From: Xanthocytophaga sp031424975
GTDB lineage: Bacteria > Bacteroidota > Bacteroidia > Cytophagales > 172606-1
DNA: 64,000 bases
Assembly: GCA_031424975.1 (NCBI GenBank)
Contig: JANPIL010000141.1
Span: 12,885 to 76,884, forward strand
Direction: 5' to 3'
The notes beneath the pieces were generated by a model. It was not told the origin of the DNA and searched no databases. It was given only the letters and a program-made list of their open reading frames with translations. Positions 41,096-50,107 of the stretch are shown here, in pieces. Every line of letters begins with the position of its first letter. The first letter of the stretch is position 1. A program made the position numbers and the translations under genes.

Positions 41096-41473
41096 TTATT
41101 TAGTTGCTTTTTTCTTGTTCGCAACTGTTTTGCGCTTGCCCTTTCTTGTACGGGCATTATTTTTTGTCCTTTGCCCCCTAACAGGTAAACCTTTTCTATG
41201 GCGAAGACCCCTATAGCACCCTATATCCATTAAACGCTTAATACTTAACTGTACCTCCGATTTTAAGGCACCTTCAACTTTAAACTCCCCGGTGATTATG
41301 TTACGGATTGCATTTGCCTCATCATCAGTCCACTGGTTGGCTTTCTTGTCAAATGACACATTTGCCTTTGCCAAGATTTTTTGGGCAGACCGACGTCCAA
41401 CACCATAAATGTAAGTAAGCGCAATTTCACCGCGCTTCTTATCAGGAATATCAACACCTGCGATACGTGCCAT
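41096..41473 (-). CDS. rpsM: 30S ribosomal protein S13
   Basis: The 125-residue S13 shows MARIAGVDIPDKKRGEIALT and the C-terminal GLRHRKGLPVRGQRTKNNAR. It contacts tRNA and forms intersubunit bridges. It begins 5 bp after the rpmJ stop. Confidence 0.98.
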   Translation of the reverse strand: MARIAGVDIPDKKRGEIALTYIYGVGRRSAQKILAKANVSFDKKANQWTDDEANAIRNIITGEFKVEGALKSEVQLSIKRLMDIGCYRGLRHRKGLPVRGQRTKNNARTRKGKRKTVANKKKATK

Positions 41474-41478
41474 AAGAA

Positions 41479-41595
41479 TTAACCTTGTCTTTGTTTGAAC
41501 TTAGGATTTTTTTTATTAATTACGTAAAGTTTTCCTTTGCGGCGGATGATTTTACAATCAACGCTACGTTTTTTTATAGAGGTCTTTACTTTCAT
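41479..41595 (-). CDS. rpmJ: 50S ribosomal protein L36
   Basis: A 38-residue frame reads MKVKTSIKKRSVDCKIIRRK then GKLYVINKKNPKFKQRQG, which is L36. The usual zinc-binding C/C/C/H set is incomplete: only one cysteine remains and the last ligand positions are lysine and glutamine, the zinc-free form. It lies between infA and rpsM as expected. Confidence 0.93.
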   Translation of the reverse strand: MKVKTSIKKRSVDCKIIRRKGKLYVINKKNPKFKQRQG

Positions 41596-41633
41596 TTCTG
41601 CGGAATTTTGAGGTAAGCACTAAATATTAGGAA

Positions 41634-41852
41634 TTACTTATAACGGTAGACTATACGACCTTTAGAAAGATCATAAGGTGACATTTCTATTTTGACTTTA
41701 TCTCCTGGCAATATCTTGATGTAATTCATTCTCATTTTCCCTGAGATATGAGCTATTAGTTGGTGTCCATTTTGCAACTCCACCCGAAACATTGCATTCG
41801 ACAAAGCTTCCACTATCGTTCCGTCTTGTTCAATAGATGATTGTTTTGCCAT
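41634..41852 (-). CDS. infA: Translation initiation factor IF-1
   Basis: The 72-residue OB-fold protein shows GTIVEALSNAMFRVELQNGH and MRMNYIKILPGDKVKIEMSP, typical of IF-1. It binds the A site during initiation. Its start overlaps the end of map by 23 bp, so translation is probably coupled. Confidence 0.97.
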   Translation of the reverse strand: MAKQSSIEQDGTIVEALSNAMFRVELQNGHQLIAHISGKMRMNYIKILPGDKVKIEMSPYDLSKGRIVYRYK

Positions 41853-42645
41853 ATTTATTTTTTAAAACTTCTTCTATGTATGCAAATGTTGTGAGTACAT
41901 CTGCTATTCCATCATTTATGGCAACTGTGTGTTCGAAATGGGCTGATGGTTTTCGATCTGCCGTTCTTATAGTCCACTTATCTCGCTCTTGAACCACATT
42001 TCGAGAACCCATATTCACCATAGGCTCGATGGCAATTACCATTCCTTCTTGAAGTCTGATACCTTGACCGCGTTTACCATAGTTTGGGACTTCAGGCTCC
42101 TCATGGAGATTTCTTCCAATACCATGTCCCACTAATTCTCTTACAACTGAAAATCCATGCTTTACAACATGAGTTTGGATTGCAAACCCAACATCTCCTA
42201 ACCTTGCGTTCACAGCGATTTCTTCTATTCCGAAGATTAAAGCTTCTTTTGTACAAGACAGCAAATCAAGAACTGCCGCTTTTACAGTACCTACTGGATA
42301 AGTATAGGCGCTATCACTATGAAATCCGTTCAACAAGACTCCGCAGTCTATCGATACTATATCTCCCTCTTGCAGTTCATAATCATCAGGTATACCATGT
42401 ACTACCTTTTCATTTGTAGAAATACAGATTGCTGCTGGAAAACCATTGAAATTTTTAAATGAAGGCCAACCACCATGATCTTTTATGTATTCTTCCGCAA
42501 TTCTATTTAGCAATGATGTTTTTACTCCCGGTTCTATGTGCTTGGCAACTTCCGCGTGCGTCTTTGCAAGCAAAACGCCACTTATTCTTATCAGCTCAAT
42601 CTCATCTTTTGTTTTGATATGTATCCCTTTCTTTTTCAAAATCAT
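41830..42645 (-). CDS. map: Type I methionine aminopeptidase
   Basis: The 271-residue metalloenzyme removes the N-terminal methionine from new proteins. Metal ligands are visible in DIVSIDCGVLLNGFHSDSAY, GHGIGRNLHEEPEVPNYG and the late IEPMVNMGS. It lies between secY and infA, the usual bacterial order. The last codons overlap infA. Confidence 0.96.
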   Translation of the reverse strand: MILKKKGIHIKTKDEIELIRISGVLLAKTHAEVAKHIEPGVKTSLLNRIAEEYIKDHGGWPSFKNFNGFPAAICISTNEKVVHGIPDDYELQEGDIVSIDCGVLLNGFHSDSAYTYPVGTVKAAVLDLLSCTKEALIFGIEEIAVNARLGDVGFAIQTHVVKHGFSVVRELVGHGIGRNLHEEPEVPNYGKRGQGIRLQEGMVIAIEPMVNMGSRNVVQERDKWTIRTADRKPSAHFEHTVAINDGIADVLTTFAYIEEVLKNKYGKTIIY

Positions 42646-42654
42646 TATAACCTT

Positions 42655-43977
42655 TTACACTGTCGCGATGCTTTCAGATCTACCTTGTATTCTACCTGAT
42701 TTCATTAAACCTTCATAATGTTGCATCAACAAATAGCTTTCTATTTGCTGGAGCGTATCCAAAATCACACCCACCATAATCAATAAAGAAGTTCCTCCGA
42801 AAAACCTCGATAATTCAGAAGTGATTCCGAACAAACTTGCAATTGCTGGTAATATTGCCAGCAAAGACAGAAACAAGGCTCCGGGCAACGTAATTCTTGA
42901 CAAAATAGTATCTATGTAATCCGATGTTTGAATTCCAGGTTTAACATTTGGAATAAACCCCCCATTCCTTTTCATTTCCTCGGATATTTGCACCGGATTG
43001 ACCGTAATGGCCGTGTAGAAAAAACTAAAAAGTATTATCAATAAGGCAAAGAGCAGATTGTATGCAAGGCTTGTGTAATCTGCAAAGTCTTGTGCAATTG
43101 CACTGGCGGCATCATTTTTTCCTGCAAAATAGCTACTAAGTAAACTTGGCAGGAACATCAATGATTGGGCAAAAATAATTGGCATTACTCCGGCAGCATT
43201 CAATTTCAGGGGCAGATACTGGCGCTGTCCGCCATAAACTCTGTTTCCCACCACCTGCTTCGCGTATTGGATAGGTATTCTGCGAGTAGCCTGTAGAACT
43301 AAAACAACACCCATTACAATGAAAAACAAAATTATTAACTCTATCACAAAAAAGAGTATTCCTCCAACGCCCAACCTTTGCGCCTCCCCAAATAGTGCTA
43401 CTGGCAACCGCGATATTATTCCAATCATTATTAACATTGATGTGCCATTACCTATTCCCTTCTCCGTAATTCTTTCGCCTAACCACATACAAAACATAGT
43501 TCCAGTCGTCAGCACTATTATGGCACTGATTAGGAATCCTGTTTTTCCAACATCCGGAAGTATTGCATCATCAGCGATAGTACTGACCAAATATGTGTAG
43601 GATTGAGGGATTGTAACTAGTACAGTCAACGCTCTTGTAATTCTGTTCAGTTTCTGTCTTCCCGATTCTCCCTCCTTTTGCATTTTCTGAAAGTAGGGTA
43701 CTGCTATGGTCAATAGTTGAACTATTATTGACGCCGTTATGTATGGCATAATGCCTAAACCAAAAATAGATGCGTTGCTAAAAGCTCCGCCCAAAAAAGC
43801 GTCAAGCAATCCAAGTATGCCATTGGATTGTGAGACGAGTTTTGTTGGATCTATGCCCGGAAGAACAATGAAAGAACCTATACGAAACAACAATAAAAAT
43901 AATAGTGTGTTCAGAATACGGGTTCTGAGATCAACTATTGAAAAAATAGCTTTGACTGCTCTAATGGCTTTTCTCAT
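42655..43977 (-). CDS. secY: Protein translocase subunit SecY
   Basis: The 440-residue protein has ten predicted membrane helices and the SecY signatures GIMPYITASIIVQLL near residue 75 and RRIPIQYAKQVVG near residue 235. It forms the pore of the Sec translocon. The first 17 bp overlap the end of rplO. A half site AAAATAGTAT at 42902 lacks the second half of the 29-bp repeat. Confidence 0.98.
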   Translation of the reverse strand: MRKAIRAVKAIFSIVDLRTRILNTLLFLLLFRIGSFIVLPGIDPTKLVSQSNGILGLLDAFLGGAFSNASIFGLGIMPYITASIIVQLLTIAVPYFQKMQKEGESGRQKLNRITRALTVLVTIPQSYTYLVSTIADDAILPDVGKTGFLISAIIVLTTGTMFCMWLGERITEKGIGNGTSMLIMIGIISRLPVALFGEAQRLGVGGILFFVIELIILFFIVMGVVLVLQATRRIPIQYAKQVVGNRVYGGQRQYLPLKLNAAGVMPIIFAQSLMFLPSLLSSYFAGKNDAASAIAQDFADYTSLAYNLLFALLIILFSFFYTAITVNPVQISEEMKRNGGFIPNVKPGIQTSDYIDTILSRITLPGALFLSLLAILPAIASLFGITSELSRFFGGTSLLIMVGVILDTLQQIESYLLMQHYEGLMKSGRIQGRSESIATV

Positions 43978-44431
43978 GTGTTTTTTGCGATATTACTGCC
44001 TTACCTCCGACTTCTTCAATTGCTTTGATTGCGGATAAAGAAAAAGCATTCACTTTGATTTCCGCCGCTGTTACAATCTGTCCATCACCTAATACCTTAA
44101 CTATCTCCCTATTTGAAATCAAACCATGAAGTTTCAAAAAATTGATATCTATAACACTAACTTTATGCAAATCTAGAAGTTCTTGAATTTTGTCTAAATT
44201 TATTGGCTTGTATTCTACCCTATTCGGAGATGTGAATCCGTATTTCGGTATGCGTCTTTGCAAGGGCATTTGGCCGCCTTCAAAGCCCCTTTTTGCACTG
44301 TGGCCTGATCTTGATGCAGCACCCTTGTGCCCTCTAGTCGAAGTTCCACCTCTTCCGGAGCCAGTACCACGACCCAGTCTTTTGTTATCACGTACAGAAC
44401 CTTTCGCAGGTTTTAGTGTATGTAGTTTCAT
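43961..44431 (-). CDS. rplO: 50S ribosomal protein L15
   Basis: The 156-residue L15 begins MKLHTLKPAKGSVRDNKRLG and has the glycine/arginine-rich GRGTGSGRGGTSTRGHKGA segment. It stabilises 23S rRNA folding. It follows rpmD by 5 bp. Confidence 0.97.
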   Translation of the reverse strand: MKLHTLKPAKGSVRDNKRLGRGTGSGRGGTSTRGHKGAASRSGHSAKRGFEGGQMPLQRRIPKYGFTSPNRVEYKPINLDKIQELLDLHKVSVIDINFLKLHGLISNREIVKVLGDGQIVTAAEIKVNAFSLSAIKAIEEVGGKAVISQKTHEKSH

Positions 44432-44436
44432 CTTTC

Positions 44437-44616
44437 TTAAACTTCCTTTACCGTAATCAAATGAATCACTTTTCTTAACATTCCAGAAATCTGTGGTGTA
44501 TTTTCTACTTCCACCGTTCTATTTATTTTACCTAGACCTAGAGCTTGAATAGTAAGCTTTTGATTATTTGGTCTTTTAATAACGCTTCTGATTTGAGTAA
44601 TCTGAATCTTTCCCAT
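44437..44616 (-). CDS. rpmD: 50S ribosomal protein L30
   Basis: A 59-residue frame begins MGKIQITQIRSVIKRP and continues TIQALGLGKINRTVEV to the end HLITVKEV, matching L30 in length and motifs. It lies 2 bp after rpsE and 5 bp before rplO, exactly where L30 is expected. Confidence 0.95.
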   Translation of the reverse strand: MGKIQITQIRSVIKRPNNQKLTIQALGLGKINRTVEVENTPQISGMLRKVIHLITVKEV

Positions 44617-44618
44617 AA

Positions 44619-45131
44619 TTAGCCATTAAAAACTTTCGAAAGAGATATTCTTCTTTGTACTGCTACTTGGTGAGGTGCACGCATTTTCAAAAGGGCATCG
44701 AAAGTAGCCTTTACCACGTTATGTGGATTAGATGATCCTTTCGACTTTGCGAGCACATCTTTCACTCCCGCACTTTCCAATACTGCACGCATTGCCCCCC
44801 CAGCTATAACTCCAGTACCTGCCGCAGCAGGTTTGAGAAACACGTAACCTCCGCTATATTTGCCATGCATTTCATGGGGAACTGTAGATTTCAATACAGG
44901 AATCTTGATTAGATTTTTTTTTGCATCCTCTACACCTTTTGTGATTGCGTCTGTCACTTCGTTCGCCTTTCCCAAGCCATAACCAACTGTACCATGTGCA
45001 TCTCCCACTACAACTATTGCTGAGAAGCTAAACCTCCTTCCTCCTTTAACAACTTTTGCAACACGCTTGATAGCAACAACTTTTTCCTTAAGTTCAAGTT
45101 CACTTGCTTTGGCAATTGTTTTTTGTATCAT
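44619..45131 (-). CDS. rpsE: 30S ribosomal protein S5
   Basis: The 170-residue S5 shows KGGRRFSFSAIVVVGDAHGT and GYGLGKANEVTDAITKGVED. It shapes the mRNA entry and decoding fidelity. It lies between rplR and rpmD. Confidence 0.98.
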   Translation of the reverse strand: MIQKTIAKASELELKEKVVAIKRVAKVVKGGRRFSFSAIVVVGDAHGTVGYGLGKANEVTDAITKGVEDAKKNLIKIPVLKSTVPHEMHGKYSGGYVFLKPAAAGTGVIAGGAMRAVLESAGVKDVLAKSKGSSNPHNVVKATFDALLKMRAPHQVAVQRRISLSKVFNG

Positions 45132-45143
45132 ATTTTTTTTATT

Positions 45144-45494
45144 TTAGAATTTCAATCCCCCTTCACGGGCTCCTTCTGCAAGTGCTTTCACTTTACCGTG
45201 ATACAAGTAACCGCCACGATCGAATACAACAGATACAATACCATTAACTAATGCTTTTTCTGCTATTTTCTTCCCTACTCCTTTTGACGATTCTATTGTA
45301 TTGTTTTTAGAATTTCCCGTCTCAACGGAAGATGCACTTAAAATGGTTTTCCCTGAGACATCGTCTATTAGCTGTGCATATATCGCCGTGTTTGATCTAA
45401 ACACCGATAACCGAGGTCTATCTGATGTTCCTTTGACTTTTGCACGAATCACTCTTCTGATACGCAATCTGCGAGCATCCTTGTTATTAGTCAT
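45144..45494 (-). CDS. rplR: 50S ribosomal protein L18
   Basis: The 116-residue L18 binds 5S rRNA. RLRIRRVIRAKVKGTSDRPR and the C-terminal YHGKVKALAEGAREGGLKF are diagnostic. Confidence 0.97.
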   Translation of the reverse strand: MTNNKDARRLRIRRVIRAKVKGTSDRPRLSVFRSNTAIYAQLIDDVSGKTILSASSVETGNSKNNTIESSKGVGKKIAEKALVNGIVSVVFDRGGYLYHGKVKALAEGAREGGLKF

Positions 45495-45498
45495 ATTT

Positions 45499-46056
45499 TT
45501 ATTTTTTTGCGGCTGTTTTACCAGCTTTTCTTCTAATCAATTGTCCTGAAGTTCTTATTCCTTTACCTTTGTAAGGCTCTACTTTGCGAAGAGACTTTAT
45601 TTTGGCAGCAACTTGACCTACCAATTCTTTATCAATACCTTCAAGAGTCACAACTGGATTTTTACCTTTTTCAGTTATGGCCAAAGCTTTAATTTCTTGG
45701 GGAAATGTCAAAAACAAACCATGAGAATATCCTAAACTTAATTCTAACACATTGTTAACAACAGTAGCTTTGTAACCAACGCCTACTATTTCAAGGCTTT
45801 GCTTGAATCCGTCACTTACCCCCACAATCATGTTATTCACTAAGGATCGATACAAACCATGGAGAGCTTTATGACGCTTTTGCTCTGTGGGCCGCTCTAC
45901 TACTATTTGAGACCCCTCTTGTCTCACAATTATATCTGGATCTACTTTGCGGGAAAGTAAACCCTTGGGGCCTTTCACAATGACCACATTACCTATTTCA
46001 ATTGAAACAGTAACATCTGCTGGCAAACTTATCGGCTTTTTACCTATTCTCGACAT
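45499..46056 (-). CDS. rplF: 50S ribosomal protein L6
   Basis: The 185-residue L6 begins MSRIGKKPISLPADVTVSIE and has the conserved C-terminal EPYKGKGIRTSGQLIRRKAG. It lies near the GTPase-associated centre. The ATG at 46056 is chosen; the open frame upstream overlaps rpsH. Confidence 0.97.
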   Translation of the reverse strand: MSRIGKKPISLPADVTVSIEIGNVVIVKGPKGLLSRKVDPDIIVRQEGSQIVVERPTEQKRHKALHGLYRSLVNNMIVGVSDGFKQSLEIVGVGYKATVVNNVLELSLGYSHGLFLTFPQEIKALAITEKGKNPVVTLEGIDKELVGQVAAKIKSLRKVEPYKGKGIRTSGQLIRRKAGKTAAKK

Positions 46057-46063
46057 ATTAATG

Positions 46064-46459
46064 TTAGTAAACGTAACATAAAACTTCTCCTCCCACATTC
46101 AGTGTTTTGGCTTCTTTGTTTGTAATCACACCCTTGGGGGTGGATATTACAGCTATTCCCAATCCGTTGAGGACTCGCGGCATACCAATCACGCTTGTAT
46201 ATTTTCTGAGCCCAGGCCTACTTACCCTCTTTAAATTGACAATGGCGGATTCTTTAGTAATTGGATCGTATTTTAATGCTATTTTAATGGTCCCCTGCAA
46301 GTGACTATCATCAAACTTGTAGTTTTGTATGTATCCTTTCTCATGTAGAACCTTGGTTATTTCTTTTTTTATATTGGATGAAGGTATTTCCACTATTCGG
46401 TGTCGTGCCTTTATCGCATTTCTCAAACGAGTAAGATAGTCTGCTATTGGATCTGTCAT
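46064..46459 (-). CDS. rpsH: 30S ribosomal protein S8
   Basis: The 131-residue S8 begins MTDPIADYLTRLRNAIKARH and ends GVITNKEAKTLNVGGEVLCY. It binds helix 21 of 16S rRNA and in other bacteria represses its own operon. The start at 46459 fits the family; 12 codons upstream are open. Confidence 0.97.
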   Translation of the reverse strand: MTDPIADYLTRLRNAIKARHRIVEIPSSNIKKEITKVLHEKGYIQNYKFDDSHLQGTIKIALKYDPITKESAIVNLKRVSRPGLRKYTSVIGMPRVLNGLGIAVISTPKGVITNKEAKTLNVGGEVLCYVY

Positions 46460-46548
46460 GATAACATAGTTTTGTGTCTCGATATTCACCGTCAAATAGA
46501 TGAAGGCGTGAATCTAACGATTAATGATCAAATTTGAAGTAAAAATTC

Positions 46549-46818
46549 TCACCAACTTGATTTCGTTATTCCCGGTATTTTACCTTCTAAAGCCATACTA
46601 CGGAACATATTTCGAGAGATACCGAATTTACGCATATACCCTCTAGGACGACCCGTAATTTTGCAACGATTGTGCAAGCGGACTTTTGAAGAATTTCTTG
46701 GTAATTTATCTAATGCTTCATAGTCTCCTGCTGCCTTTAAGTCTTTTCTTCTTGAAGCGTACTTACTCACGAGCCTTTCTCTTTTTCTTTCGCGAGCTTT
46801 TATTGATTCTTTTGCCAT
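46549..46818 (-). CDS. rpsN: 30S ribosomal protein S14 (zinc-free type)
   Basis: The 89-residue S14 shows the long form with RNSSKVRLHNRCKITGRPRG and RKFGISRNMFRSMALEGKIP. The CxxC pairs of the short zinc form are absent. Confidence 0.97.
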   Translation of the reverse strand: MAKESIKARERKRERLVSKYASRRKDLKAAGDYEALDKLPRNSSKVRLHNRCKITGRPRGYMRKFGISRNMFRSMALEGKIPGITKSSW

Positions 46819-46822
46819 ATTT

Positions 46823-47416
46823 TTAAATTGTATTTTTATTTTTTTGATTAGCGAATGGCATTCCTAATGCTTTCAGCAGTTCCAAACTTTCCTCATCCGT
46901 ATTGGCATTCGTAACAAAGGTGATATCCATGCCAGATATCTTGTTTATTTTATCAATACTAATTTCAGGAAATATAATCTGCTCTTTGACACCCAATGTG
47001 TAATTACCACGCCCGTCGAAACCTTTATCACTTATTCCTCTGAAATCACGTACTCGTGGCAGTGCAACAGATGTAAGTCTATCCATAAACTCATACATTC
47101 GATGCCTTCTCAGTGTTACTCTTGCACCAATTGGCATATTTTCGCGCAATTTAAAATTCGATATTGCCTTTTTGGAAAAAGTCGCAACTGCCTTTTGTCC
47201 AGCTATCATCGTCAACTCCTCCACACCTATATCTACCAATTTCTTATCCGCCACCGCTGCTCCAATACCCTTATTTATGACAATTTTAGTTATTTTGGGC
47301 ACTTGCATAACAGATTTGTAACTGAATTTATCTTTCAAGAAAGGTACAACTTCTTGAAAATATTTCTCCTGCATTCTTGGAATGCGATTCGATGTTTTAT
47401 ATTCTTCCTTGGCCAT
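46823..47416 (-). CDS. rplE: 50S ribosomal protein L5
   Basis: The 197-residue L5 shows MQVPKITKIVINKGIGAAVA and RVRDFRGISDKGFDGRGNYT. It binds 5S rRNA and contacts P-site tRNA. The ATG at 47416 (MAKEEYKTSNR) is chosen over an upstream in-frame start. Confidence 0.97.
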   Translation of the reverse strand: MAKEEYKTSNRIPRMQEKYFQEVVPFLKDKFSYKSVMQVPKITKIVINKGIGAAVADKKLVDIGVEELTMIAGQKAVATFSKKAISNFKLRENMPIGARVTLRRHRMYEFMDRLTSVALPRVRDFRGISDKGFDGRGNYTLGVKEQIIFPEISIDKINKISGMDITFVTNANTDEESLELLKALGMPFANQKNKNTI

Positions 47417-47493
47417 TTTCTGCTTTGTGTTAATGCAAATTTTTAACCTAAACTCTAACAACACCTATTTTTTCAAAAGCACGAAATCAAACC

Positions 47494-47841
47494 TTAAATC
47501 TCAGATTCTATCAGACCTCCCGTTTTTTTAGAAAACCTTTGCAGTTTTCCTTTTTCATCAATTTTTCTAAAAGTACGCGTTGCTTCGCCATTTGAATTTA
47601 CAACCATTAAATTGCTCAAATGCACAGAAGCCTCTTTCTGAACAAAACCTCCTTGGGGGTTCTCGGCTGATGGCTTAACACTTTTTTTAATAATGTTTAC
47701 CCCACTCACAATAGCTCTGTATTTCTCCTTGCTGACTGAAATTATCTTGCCTGTTTTACCTTTATCGTCTCCAGACAGCAACTTTACTGTATCACCTCGT
47801 CTAACGTGGAACTTGATGTTTTTTTTGATTTTCTTTTTCAT
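47494..47841 (-). CDS. rplX: 50S ribosomal protein L24
   Basis: The 115-residue L24 has a KOW motif (KFHVRRGDTVKLLSGDDKGK) and ENPQGGFVQKEASVHLSNLM. It initiates 50S assembly. The N-terminus MKKKIKKNIK is more basic than usual. Confidence 0.96.
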   Translation of the reverse strand: MKKKIKKNIKFHVRRGDTVKLLSGDDKGKTGKIISVSKEKYRAIVSGVNIIKKSVKPSAENPQGGFVQKEASVHLSNLMVVNSNGEATRTFRKIDEKGKLQRFSKKTGGLIESEI

Positions 47842-47865
47842 TTCTAACGTGTCTAAAAACCTAAA

Positions 47866-48234
47866 TTATAAAACCTCAGGTGCCAAAGAAACTATTTTCA
47901 TAAATTGTTTTTCTCGGAGCTCTCTTGCAACTGGGCCAAATATACGCGTACCTCTTGGCTCATCATTATTGTTGAGAAGAACGGCAGCATTATCTTCGAA
48001 GCGAATGTATGAACCATCCTTGCGACGAATCTCTTTCCTGGTTCTAACCACTACGGCCTTGGAAACCGCACCTTTTTTCAAATTACTCGAAGACATTGAA
48101 GACTTTACTGAAACCACTATTTTATCCCCAATAGAAGCGTATCGCTTTCCTGTTCCTCCTAACACTCGGATTACTAATACTTCTTTTGCACCGCTGTTAT
48201 CAGCTACGCTTAGTCGAGACTCTTGCTGAACCAT
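47866..48234 (-). CDS. rplN: 50S ribosomal protein L14
   Basis: The 122-residue L14 begins MVQQESRLSVADNSGAKEVL and shows RRKDGSYIRFEDNAAVLLNN. It forms an intersubunit bridge. It follows rpsQ by 2 bp. Confidence 0.98.
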   Translation of the reverse strand: MVQQESRLSVADNSGAKEVLVIRVLGGTGKRYASIGDKIVVSVKSSMSSSNLKKGAVSKAVVVRTRKEIRRKDGSYIRFEDNAAVLLNNNDEPRGTRIFGPVARELREKQFMKIVSLAPEVL

Positions 48235-48236
48235 AG

Positions 48237-48506
48237 TTATTTAGCTTTTTCTATTATTTCGATAAGTCTCCAACGCTTGTTCTTACTGAGAGGTCGCGTT
48301 TCCATTATTTTGATTGTATCCCCTATGCCACACTCATTTCTTTCGTCATGAGCCATTAATTTCGTTGTTTTTGTCATAAACTTGCCATACTTGGGATGCT
48401 TTACTTTTCTTTCTATGGCAATTGTTATGGACTTGTCCATTTTATTACTTACAACGCGTCCTGTTCGTTCTTTTCTCGCGTTTCTCTCTGACAAGTTTGG
48501 TTCCAT
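48237..48506 (-). CDS. rpsQ: 30S ribosomal protein S17
   Basis: The 89-residue OB-fold protein shows RKERTGRVVSNKMDKSITIA and IKIMETRPLSKNKRWRLIEI. It binds the 5' domain of 16S rRNA. Confidence 0.97.
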   Translation of the reverse strand: MEPNLSERNARKERTGRVVSNKMDKSITIAIERKVKHPKYGKFMTKTTKLMAHDERNECGIGDTIKIMETRPLSKNKRWRLIEIIEKAK

Positions 48507-48516
48507 TGATTTGGTT

Positions 48517-48717
48517 CTATTTAATGTTTGCTATTTCTCTTGCTTTTATCTCAGTTAGGATTCGGGCAATCATCTTTCGGGATTCACGAATCCTAACTGG
48601 ACTTTCGATTGGGCTAATGGCATGGGCAAATCTTAATTTTTGGAGAGTGATTCTTTCAGAATTCACTCTCTGATGAAGCGCATCAAAGTCCAATGCTTCA
48701 ATTTCTTTATTTTTCAT
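48517..48717 (-). CDS. rpmC: 50S ribosomal protein L29
   Basis: The 66-residue two-helix L29 shows LRFAHAISPIESPVRIRESR followed by KMIARILTEIKARE. It lies at the peptide exit tunnel, between rplP and rpsQ. Confidence 0.95.
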   Translation of the reverse strand: MKNKEIEALDFDALHQRVNSERITLQKLRFAHAISPIESPVRIRESRKMIARILTEIKAREIANIK

Positions 48718-48785
48718 TTTTAAAACAGTATTTTTTATAAAAACTCATTTCGACTAAAAAAATAATCGATTGCAACAAATCGGTA

Positions 48786-49211
48786 TTATTGACCCTCAAC
48801 ATAATCCCTTCGAACAATAAATCTGGTTTTTACCGGCAATTTTTGTGCTGCCAAACGCAATGCCTCTTGCCCCGTCGCTTTGTCAACGCCTGTTATTTCA
48901 AACAAGATAGTTCCGGGTTTTATTACTGCGACCCAATATTCAGGTGCGCCTTTTCCTTTACCCATCCTTACCTCAGCTGGTTTTTTGGTGATAGGCTTGT
49001 CAGGAAATATACGAATCCAAACTTGACCTTCACGTTTCATTGTGCGCGTCATTGAAATACGTGCCGCTTCAATCTGACGGGAAGTTATCCAACCTGGCTC
49101 CAAGGATTTGACCCCAAATGACCCGAATGCTATCTCGTGTCCTCTCGTCGCCAAACCCTTGACACGACCTTTATGCATTTTCCTAAACTTCGTTCTTTTC
49201 GGTTGTAACAT
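48786..49211 (-). CDS. rplP: 50S ribosomal protein L16
   Basis: The 141-residue L16 begins MLQPKRTKFRKMHKGRVKGL and has MTRTMKREGQVWIRIFPDKP and MGKGKGAPEYWVAVIKPG. It positions A-site tRNA. Confidence 0.98.
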   Translation of the reverse strand: MLQPKRTKFRKMHKGRVKGLATRGHEIAFGSFGVKSLEPGWITSRQIEAARISMTRTMKREGQVWIRIFPDKPITKKPAEVRMGKGKGAPEYWVAVIKPGTILFEITGVDKATGQEALRLAAQKLPVKTRFIVRRDYVEGQ

Positions 49212-49267
49212 CGCTTTTCATAAATTTATTTCAAGGTATAGAACCCGATCCGTAACCTCAAATATTC

Positions 49268-50089
49268 CTACCTACTACCGGTTGTGGGGGCTCTTTTCTT
49301 CTTCTTATTTCTGCGTGCAGAGTCTTTATCACCGCCCTTATCTCTGCTACGATCACTACCTCTGTCACCACCACCCTCGCGGCGGTTACCACGATCATTA
49401 CTTACATTGCCACCCGTTGCGGTTGCAGCATTTCCGTATGTTGCATTTGGTGACAAGTCGCGCTTTCCAAACACCTCTCCCTTAAAAATCCATACCTTTA
49501 TACCTATCTTACCGTATACGGTTTGCGCTTCTGAAATAGCATAATCAATATCCGCACGCAGTGTGTGCAAAGGTATTCTACCCTCTTTATATTCTTCAGT
49601 CCTTGCCATATCTGCCCCAGCTAAGCGACCGGATAGACGTACTTTGATCCCTTGAGCTCCCACACGTGTAGCTGCAGAGATAGATTGCTTCATAGCTCGG
49701 CGATAGGAAATGCGAGCCTCCAATTGCTGGGCAATTGATTCACCAACTAATTTGGCATCCAACTCAGGACGTCTAATCTCAAAAATATTGATTTGTACGT
49801 CTTTGTTCGTCAATTTCTTCAACTCCTCCTTCACTCTTTCAACTTCGATACCATTCTTCCCTATCACCACCCCCGGACGAGCAGTATTGACCGTGAGTGT
49901 CACGCGCTTTAATGTACGTTCGATCACAACTTTTGCAATGCCTCCCTTAGGAAAACGAGCCATTACATACTTTCGTATTCTTTCATCCTCAATAAGTTTT
50001 TCAGCGAAATTTTTTCCGCCATACCAATTGGAATCCCAACCTTTTACAATTCCTAAGCGAAAACCTGTTGGATTGACTTTTTGTCCCAT
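49268..50089 (-). CDS. rpsC: 30S ribosomal protein S3 with basic C-terminal extension
   Basis: The S3 core is clear (MGQKVNPTGFRLGIVKGWDS, KH domain VVIGKNGIEVERVKEELKKL, IPLHTLRADIDYA), ending near residue 212. The 273-residue product continues with about 60 residues of low-complexity glycine, arginine, asparagine and lysine (RREGGGDRGSDRSRDKGGDK and a KKKK tail). This disordered extension is longer than the usual end of S3. Confidence 0.97.
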   Translation of the reverse strand: MGQKVNPTGFRLGIVKGWDSNWYGGKNFAEKLIEDERIRKYVMARFPKGGIAKVVIERTLKRVTLTVNTARPGVVIGKNGIEVERVKEELKKLTNKDVQINIFEIRRPELDAKLVGESIAQQLEARISYRRAMKQSISAATRVGAQGIKVRLSGRLAGADMARTEEYKEGRIPLHTLRADIDYAISEAQTVYGKIGIKVWIFKGEVFGKRDLSPNATYGNAATATGGNVSNDRGNRREGGGDRGSDRSRDKGGDKDSARRNKKKKRAPTTGSR

Positions 50090-50107
50090 GCTTATTATTT
50101 GGTTTCT

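Noticed and set aside
42902..42930. AAAATAGTAT inside secY as a 29-bp repeat copy
   Set aside because: The second half at the right distance reads TGTTTG, so only one half site is present.
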